From NCBI RefSeq assembly GCF_018446385.1, contig NC_055991.1, positions 115,859,794-115,923,793 of the forward strand: a DNA stretch of 64,000 nt. Reading direction: 5' to 3'. This DNA comes from Zingiber officinale. Lineage: Eukaryota > Streptophyta > Magnoliopsida > Zingiberales > Zingiberaceae. The notes under the pieces are model-generated. The model had not been told where the DNA came from and ran no database searches. It worked only from the letters and a program-made list of their open reading frames with translations. A program made the position numbers and the translations under genes. Shown here piece after piece: positions 1 through 10,100 of this stretch (the first letter of the stretch is position 1; every line of letters begins with the position of its first letter).

Positions 1-101
1 ACTTTATGCAAGTGTTCTGTTGAAAGTTCGAGAAGGGTCTTTTCTGTTTATTTTTTTTAGGCTATTCAACCCCCCCTTCTAGCCGGTCCAACGGTCCTAC
101 A
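1..101 (+). repeat. 3' end of a Ty1/copia-type LTR (window edge)
   Basis: The stretch ends in a C-rich run, then AGCCGG and GGTCCTACA. The same order of motifs (ATGCAAGTGTT, AAAGTTCGAG, C-rich run, CTAGCCGG, GGTCCTACA) closes the split LTR at 59442-59541, so the two belong to related LTR families. The junction at 101/102 drops directly into gypsy internal sequence, so this copia element appears to have inserted into that gypsy remnant. The rest of it lies outside the window. Confidence 0.6.
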
Positions 102-335
102 GAACGGGTGAACAGGAAAGCGTAGACTGGCTGTAAACTGATCTCGGAAAAAGTAAATAGTGTCGATCGAAGGGTCGTGTGGCCGATCGGAGGGGGTAGC
201 TAGTATTAGTTCATGGTCGGAAGGAAGTTCAAAGGTTCGGACGAGGCTTAGCGCGTCTCTCTCGTCGAACCGGCTCTCCGTGGTTGTATACCAGAGGCTA
301 GGAGCGAGGTCGGACTGGCGAGAAGAACTGGCCAT
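102..335 (-). pseudogene. Truncated first exon of the gypsy antisense gene
   Basis: The minus-strand ATG at 335 opens a frame beginning MASSSRQSDLAPSLWYTT. It parallels the start of the intact antisense gene at 9834 (MASSSQPQDQALDPWYTT). The two copies share WYTT.ESRFD, the FRDQFT block and LRFP.HPF. After about 78 codons the frame is cut at 102 by the copia LTR. Conservation of this start in two different elements shows it is a family feature rather than a chance frame. Confidence 0.6.
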
Positions 336-1059
336 TACCAGGACAAGGATCGAAACAAAAGAAGGCAAAGGTTGACAAGAAGAATGACTGGAACAGTGTC
401 AAAAGGGGCACGAATACGGCGATAGTGCAAAGAAAAACACAAAAGAACTGAAAGGAGGAGGACGAAGGGGCCTTACAGAAAATATGACCGAAGGAGAAGG
501 CGAAGGATCGCCGGAATGCAGAGAAACCAGTTCGCTGGAACACTGAACGAGACGGAGCGGAAGTCTTCAGATACGCACACTCGATAACGCGAAGCGGCTG
601 GGAAAGAATAGACGTCCTTATAAACGTTGGACTCGATCAACCGGAGCCGTCCGATCCAGGTCGCGAGATTCGAGGAGCAGATCTGACCATCGAATTCGAA
701 AGGCCAAAGGTCACATCAGCCCTGACAGCTCGAGCGAGCAGTGATAGTTGCGCGACCACGTGGCGCTCGCTCATGGGTCGCATTTAATGAGCACCATTAT
801 GCAGACGTGGTCTCGTGTTCAGCCTTAATAGCGGTGATTTGCACGAATTCCGAGGAGATCCCAGGGATAGCAGCGTTGACCAATGCCGGAGCAGCGGGAC
901 CACTGCTGGCAAACAAAATTTTCCAAGTGCTAGCCCGTGTCGCGCCGATCGAAATCACCCGCTTCGCAATCCCCGATCGGATAGACACTACCATCGGTAG
1001 CCGAACGGCAGGTGTGTCACCAAGCCAACGGTCCAGTCAGTCGAACAGTCCACGGCATG
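102..1059 (+). mobile_element. Internal 3' remnant of a Tat-type Ty3/gypsy element
   Basis: This segment matches, in inverted orientation, the stretch between the antisense-gene start and the 3' LTR of the full-length element at 8390-19240. It holds the beginning of the antisense reading frame on the minus strand, and the GCCGAGCGG-type octamer abundant in that family continues into the LTR that follows. No pol sequence is left. It represents the last kilobase before a 3' LTR on the plus strand, cut on its left side by a copia LTR. Confidence 0.6.
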
Positions 1060-1906
1060 TGATCCGGTGGAAAGGATCGGAGGCCCACATGGGAAGGGGT
1101 CAACGACACGAGAGTGTCAAAGTTCCGGTTGAGTGGGGCGGAAGTCACCTGGCCGACCGGCCGGAGTAGTTGCCGAGCCGACATGAAGACAGCTTGACCT
1201 CGGGTCGAGCTTCCGACGCTCACAAGCTCCCTTATAGAGGAGTCGATTTGCCGAGTGGCCGAGCCGCTCGGCCGAACTGCAGAACAACTAGCTGGTGCCA
1301 TGTCCGAGTATGTGACCGAGCGGCCGTCTCACCCGGTTCGAGGTGAATATATACCCGAGCGCCTGGGATTCCGAGCAACTAGCCCGTCCGACCCAAGTAG
1401 CGACAAAAGGCTTAGAAGAGGACGAAAGGGGCAGCTTGTGATATCATTCTCGAGACACCTACCGCCGACAAACAGCATGGTCGGCGGTCGAGCCGTACCG
1501 AGGATCGTACGGGGGAAGTTTCCGCTGCAGTGGCAGAGATATGCTCGGGCAATTGCGGTATGATGTCAGGCACGCTTTTCTGACACAACCATTCTGAGGT
1601 ATGCTTTGAGGAACGTGCATGTCTCGGGAAGCGTGCACGCGCCTCTCCGGGGTCCTATATAAAGACCCCAGACTTCGACGGAGGTAGGGTTTTTTCTCCC
1701 ATTACTGTAGCCACAATCGTTATTTTGTCTCTACTTCATCTCGCCGTTGCCTGACTTGAGCGTCGAAGGGTCGTCGCCGGGAACCCCTTCCCGACCCGGC
1801 TTTGTTGCAGGTTCACCGGAGGTCCACATCATCGCGGAGATCACCCGAAGGCAGTAGGGAGCGCCACGTCCCCAGCTTTCATCCACTCAGCGCACGGACA
1901 GGATCA
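1060..1906 (+). repeat. LTR of a Tat-type gypsy element (about 847 bp)
   Basis: It begins TGATCC and ends GGACAGGATCA, the same ends as the LTRs of the 8390-19240 element when read on the minus strand. The 3' part shares a long block with them (CTGACTTGAGCGTCG, GGTCGTCGCCGGGAACCCC, GCAGGTTCACCGGAG). A TATATAAAG promoter box lies at 1656-1664, the position expected for LTR-driven transcription. No primer-binding site follows on the right, so this is a 3' LTR. The flanking sequence beyond 1906 is AT-rich host DNA. Confidence 0.7.
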
Positions 1907-3171
1907 TAATTTAAAATTTAATTGATCACACAATGTGTCTTTATTTGAACCAACATATTTTGTGTATGATCTGAATAAAATAAAATTTTGTTCTGTAAGC
2001 TACCTTAAGCATATATTTGGTGTAAAAGTAATCTTTTTTTGGATTGATTATACTAAACCTATCTAAGATATCTTCGTTTGAGCCAATACATTAGTTTAAC
2101 TTAGTAGCACGTTGGGTAGATAAGTTCAAGAAAATCCTAGGAACTTTATTCAAATAAAAATTACTTATCAACTTTAATAACATAAAATTAGACTTATTAA
2201 TTGATTTTATACTAATTAATTAATATAATATAATTAATTATCTTAATTAATTAAAAAATTTATTATATGTGACTAGATAATTATACAGTAGAACACAGCT
2301 AAATCTATAAGTTTATAATTAAATAAAATTATTTAATACTCTTTAATTATTCCTGGATTAATAAAAAACTTAATATTTTTTCTTTGCGCTAGTTCACATT
2401 GAAACACGGTTAATCGCGGTGTTTTTTTAATTGCATGAAACACGGTTTCACACCGAAAAAGTGTTTAATCGGTTAGAAATATAATGAATCGATTACATTG
2501 AAATACTGTTAATCGTGGCGTTTTTTTTATTTCATGAAACACCGCTGCACACCGAAACCGTGTTTAATCGACTAGAAATATAATAAATCGATTATGAAAT
2601 ATTCTAATCATTAGGGGTAGGGGAAGACGGCGCTAAAAGTTCAAATGTTCTAATTCAACGAGAAACTAAAAGCTTTATCAAGATTTCCTTAGGACCTCCT
2701 CTGTATATATAAAAATTCAATTCCTTATCCACCTATAAATAATAACAGATTAAATTAATAGATTTTACCCATTAAATCCATATTTAATAATTCAAAATCT
2801 AATAATCTTAAATTAGATCATTCAACGGATTTTAATATTTCTTAAATCACATGTGAGCCCGTCTTAAGGGAGGTTAAAACCAACACTATTAACTTAGTGC
2901 ACTAGATTTATGGAAGTGCCTTCATGAACTAAGGTTCAAAGTTCACTTTCAATCCAAAAATAACAAGATTAGACGGCAAACATAACAATCTTAGCTAGAT
3001 TTTTATAGTCAAAACAAGCTAAATCTTACTGTCGTCAAAAGCAAATGACCTCATCTGATAGCATATGAAAAAGCATTACTACTCATGGGAACTAATAAAT
3101 GGTTCAGACAGGTTAATAAAAGAAGAATTGAAATCACTGAGCCAGGCGATTTATGAGGATATATGTAATTA
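1907..3171. other. AT-rich intergenic spacer
   Basis: Very AT-rich DNA with runs of TTAATTAATT and no credible coding frame. It contains one two-copy tandem duplication, listed separately. The part nearest 3171 should hold the 3' UTR of the endosulfine gene, but I could not place a polyadenylation site with confidence. Confidence 0.5.
2396..2593. repeat. Two-copy 99-bp tandem duplication
   Basis: A 99-bp unit starting ACATTGAAA at 2396 recurs at 2495 with about ten or more substitutions. Shared landmarks are GTTAATCG, CATGAAACAC, CACACCGAAA, GTGTTTAATCG and AGAAATATAAT.AATCGATTA. Each unit contains short inverted stretches around AAACACGGTT / ACACCG. I do not recognise the family. Confidence 0.6.
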
Positions 3172-4051
3172 CTAATCGCTGTTGTTATCGCCGTTCATTT
3201 CTTCAGAAGCACCATTTCCACCATCTACATGTTGAACAGGGTTGAGATTAGCAAAGCTTGAACATGAACTGTGAAAACAACTATAGAAGGTCCAATGCAG
3301 ACATCCATATGTACCTTCATTATCAGCAGATGCATACGCTGACCGACGGGAACGAACTTGCTGCTGTGGTGTGGGCTGATGAAAACGAAAAGATGGAGAG
3401 ACAATTAGTACCCCAGTGAAATGACCAATTACAAAGGAAAATAGTCTAATGTTATGTCATGGATAGCAGAATGAGTTCTATTGACAGGCACCTGTAGCTT
3501 TGGGCGAAGAGCCTCTAGAGGTCCTTTAGGTTTCTGAGCATGCCCTCCCTGCTATAGTAATAAACCATGCATATAAGACAGATAAGGCTATACATCAGCT
3601 CTCAGTTGAAAACAGTAACGTGCTTGATATTTGATACAATGCCGATACCTTCCCTAAAGCCCAATCCGCAGAATCAAAGTATGCACGTTCATGATCCTAC
3701 ATGAGTTTCATAATGTTGGTTGTCAAAAAATTCTTCAAGGAAATCCATCTAGCTATTAAACTGAGGTGAAGCTTCCATTTCAAGATAGAATCACTTGCCT
3801 TGGATATCAATGGTGGTTTTTTGGGTATCATTCCTCCATATTTCTTCTTTATTGCTTGTTCCTACAATGTAGAAGCCATAGATACCTCAAAAAGATGATA
3901 CTTCTTTGTCAATATATTCTCAAAAAGCTGTGCATGTCTATCTCAATTAACTATTTCCATTATGGCGTTCTAATCTAACCTCTTGTTGGGATGACGGCAT
4001 GCCATTTTCCTCATTTTGATCCAACTGTTTGTCAGCACCCATCTTCGACAT
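3172..4051 (-). CDS. Plant endosulfine / ARPP-19 family protein
   Basis: Five coding exons on the minus strand give 148 aa: 3980-4051, 3799-3861, 3649-3696, 3492-3551 and 3172-3375, all joined in phase 0. Residues about 31-76 match the endosulfine domain, with KKKYGGMIPKKPPLISK, then FDSADW at 52-57 and PKGPLEALRPKLQ. Endosulfines are small, largely disordered PP2A-B55 inhibitors. In animals and yeast they act once Greatwall-type kinases phosphorylate the serine of FDSGDY, which here is Ser54. Intron 2 has a GC donor (AAG|GCAAGTG), and intron 3 has a tandem TAG-CAG acceptor that could add or drop one Gln. A weak GT donor at 3313-3314 in the last exon would leave a 46-nt intron and break the frame, so I read this exon through. 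The C-terminal half after about residue 100 is less conserved and this part of the model is less certain. The ATG lies six bases after a good acceptor, so a 5'UTR intron is likely. Confidence 0.85.
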
Positions 4052-4057
4052 AATGAC

Positions 4058-6464
4058 CTTGAAGCAAATGCAACATAAAAAAAGGTATGATAAACTAACC
4101 GAAACACTGCAGGATGATACTGTATAAGGACATCATGTTTGGAAATTGGTTAGAGCACGATTGCGGATAGAGCCATATGCTAAGAAAAAAATGGCAGTGA
4201 ATAAGGTCTCAACAGCTAACTAAAAGCATATGCAAACACTGGAAAAATGGGAGACATAAACAGTACTGTCGTGCTAAGATAGTTTCTAGAATCTTCCAGT
4301 AAGTATTCTCAACTTTTGTGTTACAATAGACATCTCTATAGGCAAGCCATCTTCCCCACCAATGCTTCCCAATGCCCAAGAAAGTTAGACATCCTTACTG
4401 TCTAAAAAATTAATGAAGCCACAAATATTTTTCCCCTTTAATTTAAGATCTCAAAGAACATACACAAATATCATTTTATCAATTAAGCAAGTTGAGGATA
4501 TCTGCTCCTACTTTTGAAAGAAAAATGCTTTAAATTATAATCGAAAAAAATAAGAGGAAGAAGAAATCAAACCTTTTAGTTACTAAAAACAATTCTACCA
4601 GCATATCTTTTGTCACTTTTTAAGAACTGAAAAGGGAAAAGAAGAGAAAAAGGGTTGTTTGATAGGTTTGCGAGAAGAATTAAAGTGGCAGGGATTATAT
4701 TGGGTCAATTTATACTAAATAATAGATTACTTATTTTTTTCAAAATTATGGACCCCCCAAAGAAAATGGGCCTGAGTCTTTGCCTCCAAATAGGCATGAC
4801 CCTGGTGTTATAAGGGCATCCACTTGCTAATGTGGCAATGGGGAGGGAGCTCCCTCCCACTATGGGAGCGAGCTCCTTCGATTTCCACAAATCAGGTAGC
4901 CGCTCCTTCAATTTTTTTTAATTAAAATGATTTTTATTTTTAGTTTTTGTTTAAAAGAAACAGGAAATCACTCTAGTTTAAGGAGAACTTTTGCTTCTCT
5001 TAGTTTTTTAGTTTTTTTAGTTTTTTATTAAAACATTTTTTTAATTATTAATGTTATAGCAATTTATGAATTTAAATTTTATAAAAATATAATTATATAT
5101 ATATTGTAAAATATAAATGAGAGATGGGAAATATATATAATGAAAAAGTGTGGACTCATAAAGGAGTTGTTGAGAGATTTTTTTTTTATAGTGGAGAGAT
5201 GTGTGAGGTTGCTTACTTTTGACGTGGGATCGAAGGAGCTCTTGGAGAGCTCCCACGACTGTGGATTCTCTAAGTATTCTAGTATATATTAATGAGAACA
5301 TGAAGTGAACTCCACACTCTTGTCCCATACTCCTACATGAGGCTTTTGGAACCTAGAAGACACCCATTATTGTGTGTTTATGAAATGTGAGAGACTATTG
5401 TTTGTAGAGCAAAGAATTTATTTTTTCTCGAGAAAAGCTTGTTATGCCTAGGAAGCGCTAGAGATGAATTGTCATTGTTTTCCCCATTGATGGCTGAGAG
5501 GCAAGTCTAGATAGTATCGAGAGAGATTTGAATATTGATCTGGACAATGGATTTCTGCTGGTTTATTGTACTTTTTGCTCTAATATTATATAGATTTTGC
5601 TTCTCATAGTGGACTAGATTTACACCAAACCACATTAATTTCTCTTCTTTTTGTGCCTGTGCTATTCAATCAATCCTTGTGGTGGAGGTGACAAGTTAGT
5701 AGTTTGAGACATCTTATTGTAGCAAGTGGCGCAAGAAGGCTTCAACTATATCTAGTGGTATCAAAGACTACAAACGATTCTGACACTTCGAATGACAATT
5801 AGGTATAGGTTCAGAATGTATTAGATGGTACTTGGATCTGGTTTCACACACACAATTTTCAGTCGTCAAAGCCAAAAAAAAAGTGTGAATGATCTCTAGG
5901 ACTCGAAAATCTAGCAGTTTACCATATTAAATAAACACTTGTGAAATGGGTATTCAGTGTGCAATTGCTCCACCAGTAGCATCGATCAAAACCCGATCTA
6001 CCATCTAGTTTTCGGACAGAGAGTGAATCAAAGTGAGGCTCATAAATGCTGATTACTTTTTCTTAAGAAATGATCCACCAGGAAGATTTCAGATTAAACG
6101 AAATAAACTAAAAATCAGATCAAGATCTGACCCTATAGATCAACATAGGGTTCAAAATCCAACATTAGCTACTCTCTAAACATCAACCGGATCGCACTGA
6201 TTCGAATTCAAATCCAAATCCATTTAAAAGAACACTCTTTTTTCCACTTGAACGAACAAAAAACCGAACAATCCATCACGATCGACTTCTACCGGAAAAT
6301 TTCGCGGAATAAAGCATTGCGATTTATCAAACGTAGAGGAATTAGGATTCCTGTCGCGCAATCGAAAAGTAGAACCAAGCAAGAATCCACGCGAGCTCTA
6401 CTTGGGATCCAAAAGGCCGAAACGAACAAGAAATAAGAAATGCCGAGAAGAGAAGCGATCGTAC
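4058..6464 (-). other. Probable 5'UTR intron of the endosulfine gene
   Basis: The acceptor TTCAAG|GTCATT sits just before the endosulfine ATG. A good donor, GCGCAG|GTACGA, occurs at 6464/6465 on the same strand, downstream of a GC-richer stretch that resembles a plant 5'UTR. The 2.4 kb between them has no convincing coding frame and contains a MITE at 4814-5270. This is inference from splice signals only. Confidence 0.45.
4814..5270. mobile_element. PIF/Harbinger (Tourist-like) MITE
   Basis: A 457-bp insertion flanked on both sides by TAA (4811-4813 and 5271-5273), the target choice of PIF/Harbinger transposons. The ends are inverted: GGGCATCCAC on the left, and GAGAATCCAC when the right end is read in reverse. 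A second inverted match lies inside each end (GAGCTCCTTCGAT near 4871, and its complement near 5229-5241). The middle is AT-rich and has no coding capacity, as expected for a non-autonomous MITE. Confidence 0.6.
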
Positions 6465-6640
6465 CTGCGCCTAGGGATCGAGATCGGCGATGGAGGGAGG
6501 GGTGACCACAGATTTCCCCTCCACTGGCTGGCAATTAATAAAATGAATGAAAACTCGAAAAATAAAATGAGGAGATAAGACAACGAGTCGAGTGCGGACG
6601 ACGCGTGCTGAGTCGATAACGCGTTCGAGATTATCTGTCC
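6465..6640 (-). promoter_or_regulatory. Probable 5'UTR exon and promoter-proximal region of the endosulfine gene
   Basis: On the minus strand this GC-richer block reads into CCTCCCTCCATCGCCGATCTC and ends at the donor GCGCAG|GTACGA, a typical plant 5'UTR-exon-to-intron transition. The transcription start was not located. No clear TATA box was seen, and the upper bound is approximate. Confidence 0.4.
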
Positions 6641-7179
6641 AATTTGAGATACGAAGCATTGATTAGAGCGCTCCGACTGCACCACTATCGTCCACCACGT
6701 CATCCTTTTCCCGGATCCCTGTTCCATCCAAGACAGCCTAATCTTAATGCAGAACTGCTAGATTTTATTTCTTCTATTTATAAAATAGACGAAGATTTTA
6801 ATTTGGAATCAGCTGGATCTTATTCAAACAGATGTCTCTACCCAAGCAACACAGCGCGAGATTGGTAGCATGGAGCCTGAAAGGGCACCATCAAAGCCAA
6901 AACTGTCAAGGATTTGTGTCCATATTTGCGACAACTTGCTGGAAATCACGAGGTTGGACAATTTATTTGGAATTCATCCATCCAAACTAAGGAATTAGTG
7001 ATGAAGGGCCATATCGAATTTGACGATTTACATAAGAAATTCATTATAGAATATATGGAAGCTTCAGTAGAAACTTTTCTAGATAACATGCCAACAGGAG
7101 GTAAAACTATGGAAGATGAGTACGTGGTGGACTCGGGCTCACAGATTATTATGTTTGACGGCTTCTTGTCGGAGGAGGA
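6641..7179. other. Intergenic stretch with an unrecognised plus-strand frame
   Basis: A plus-strand frame at 6914-7291 encodes 125 aa (start MCPYLRQLAG), and more in-frame text with stops lies upstream from about 6729. I do not recognise it, and its last 112 bp run antisense over the final exon of the COR413 gene. It could be a decayed insertion or a chance frame. The DNA should also include the 3'UTR of the COR413 gene. Confidence 0.3.
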
Positions 7180-10100
7180 TCAGAGCAGGAACAAGCAAGG
7201 GATGATGGTGATGAAGATGATGGCTGACGTTGCTACGATGGAGCTTTTGTCTAAAGCACTTCTCACGCTTCCAACCTTGGAGAAGTGCTGAAAGGCTAGA
7301 TAGGCTGCTATTGCCAAGGACACGATTGAACCAGATTGAGTATCTCTGCAAGGAAAAGTAGGCACCAACATGATAAGTAGGGTGGAATTCACACATATTA
7401 ATCAGCGTAGTGGCTACATGTGAGAGGATTCAACAAAGATCTACTGTTTAGTTGGCAAGTTTAAAAATGGAGAACTCAATTGAGAAGAGTTTGAAACTAA
7501 AGTAAAAGATTGGTTAAGCCAATTTATACTCTTTTTTTTTTTTTGAATTATTTTATATCATTTGTGGTTTTCCAATCTAATTGATCAATTGAATTGAGTG
7601 GAGCACAGACCCAATGTCCAGAATGGTTGAGCGGTTAGTCTGAACTTACAAACTGAAATGTAAAGTTCTCGACTTTCTCAAGTCAGAATGAGCACATTTG
7701 TAAGTGAAAAGGCAACAACTTGGAGATATAGATAATGAAAGACTAGTAAACTTTCTTCCTGAAAGGTGAATGTTTATGACTTTACCTTAAGTTCATGGCC
7801 TGATGAGGAGCCACGATGACAAGCAACATTGTAAAGAAAGGCAACTCAAGTTGGCCTGCACAGAAAGAAAGAAAATTTTAAGTTGAATTTTGACATTTTT
7901 CAAGTAAATAGTTCCCCAAAAAAGTGCTATTACAGAGAAGCAGTTAAATTTAGGAAAGGTACTGCATGTAGAACTATTAGAATGAAATTGACAATTTATC
8001 AATTAATTTAGGAGAATAAGTATTAGATACAAGAAACGCTTAACCTGGAATGTAGTAGAAAAGACGGACTAGAAATGCCAAAAATGCAACCCATGTGCCA
8101 TAGTCACCCCTGCCACATTTTAAACAAGTAAAAATAAAACAAAAGAAGAAAAAAATGCCAATTATTAATAAGAAGTAGATGAATCAAGACCAGCTTACTT
8201 GATCCATGAAATGACACTTGAAGGTGCTTGCAAAGCGAAAAGCGGGAGAAGAAAGGATTTATGGATTGCTGTGCCTTTGGCGAACATTAGTACCCTGAGA
8301 ACATAAAGTGCTTGTTAGAAGAATGTTGGTATAGTGAAGACATTATGGCAGTATAAATAATAAAAAAAAATTGACAACAATAATGGATATGATCAATGCT
8401 GAATCGATGGACGCTGGGCACGTGGCGCTCTCCGAATCGATGATGTGGATCTCTGACCGACCGTATGGAGCTCCGGCGAACCTGCAAAGAAGTCGAGCCG
8501 GGAAGGGGTTCCCGGCGACGACCCTCCGACGCTCAAGTCAGGTAAGAGGAAACTAGGAAGTGATTTCGAATATCGGAGAATGCATACCTCCGGCGAAGTG
8601 TGAGGACCCTTATATAGAGCTGTGAAGAGGCTCATGTACACATACCGAGGCGAATACGTGTCCTCTAACCATACCTCAGTATGGGCTTGTCAGAGGAGCT
8701 TGCCTTACACCATACTGCTACAGTCCGAGCACCTCTCTGATGGGACGACATGATCTTCTGTCGTAAGGTTCAAGTCAGCGTATGATTTAGTCGTTGGACA
8801 CGCCTGTTGTCAGAAGATGTTTCTCGATGTCTCCCTTGTCCTTTTGTCTCTTCTGTTCCCGCGCCGAGCGTCTGGCCGCTCGGCAGTCCCATCACGTCCG
8901 ACCGGGCGTAGGTAATGATCCGCTTGGGAGATTCCAGGTCGTATGCTCGAATGGAACTGTTCACAACATTATTGCTTTATACCTCGGCCGAGCGGGCTAC
9001 CCGCTCGGCCGGGCGACCTTGTTCATCATGAGCGTCGGAGACCCGACTCCTTGTCGGGTTGTCTTTGCTTCCGCTTAGTCCTCGTTCGGCCGGTCGACCT
9101 CCCCTTTTCCGGCCGGTCATTTGACCTTTAACCTCCACGTGGCGTTGACTTCCGTCAAAGGGAGTCCCCCGTCCTTACTGCTGGATCACTTGCCTCCCCT
9201 TCAAGTCTAGTCGAAGGAGGCGATTAATCCGACTGACTGGACCATCAATTGCGCCGAGCGGCGTCCATATGCAACTACCCTCCGCTCGGCCCCCACGGAG
9301 GCAGCTAAAAACGTCCGTCAACGCCAACATTCCTCGGATCTCCTCGACGTTTGCGTCAATCTCCATCATTAAGGCCGAGCACGCGCTCATTAAATGTGAC
9401 TTATGTTGCGACGCCACGTGGCACCCCTGATGCCGTCAGCGTACGGCGGCGGCGTTACCTTCGATGGGACCGCCTTAGTTCGAAATGGACGGTAAGATGC
9501 GGGTTTCGGTTCCCGTGACCTGTAATCGACGGCTGAGGCTGCTCGGGCTCCACCCTATAAAGCCTTCGCTTTCTTCCTTCGCCGCATTTCTGCTTTCGCG
9601 TGCCCAGAAGCTTCCTTCGGCGTTCCAGCGCTCCGGTGGCTTCGATTCTCCTTTTTCCGGCGATTCAGTGTTCTTCTCCGATCCTCATTCTTCTCTGTAA
9701 GGTTCTTCTTCTTTCTTTCTTTGTTAGCCTTGTGTTTCTTGTCGTGTTTTCGTCCTCTGCACACTGTTTCATCTATCATCTTCTTCCTTTTACCCTCTAC
9801 CTTTCGTCTTTTTTGGTTTCGTCCGCTCAGACAATGGCTAGCTCCTCTCAGCCCCAAGACCAAGCCCTCGACCCATGGTATACTACCATGGAGTCGCGCT
9901 TCGATCGGCGCGACGCCGATATTCTAATGGATACTTTTGACATCCCGTCTGACTTCGAAGTTATCTTACCTTCTCCCTCCGCTCGGCCACACAAACCGCC
10001 GCGCGGAGCTTTTTGTGTTTTCCGCGACCAGTTCACAGATGGTCTGCGATTTCCAATTCATCCCTTCATCGCTGAAGTTTGCACTTTTTTCGGCATTCCG

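Noticed and set aside
741-1169. 142-aa frame on the plus strand
   Set aside because: It crosses the start of the gypsy LTR, has no family features, and similar DNA in the related element is not open in the same way.
3313-3358. A 46-bp intron in the last endosulfine exon
   Set aside because: Splicing the visible GT...AG pair would break the frame, and 46 bp is too short for a usual plant intron.
7615-7690. Possible tRNA gene or SINE head (TGGTTGAGCGGTTAG ... GTTCTCGACTT)
   Set aside because: The stretch resembles A and B boxes, but I could not draw a cloverleaf or find repeat ends. Kept only as a remark on the intron.
9555-9863. 102-aa lysine/arginine-rich minus-strand frame
   Set aside because: It is the reverse of the T-rich leader of the antisense gene, so the basic composition reflects the opposite strand's pyrimidine tract.
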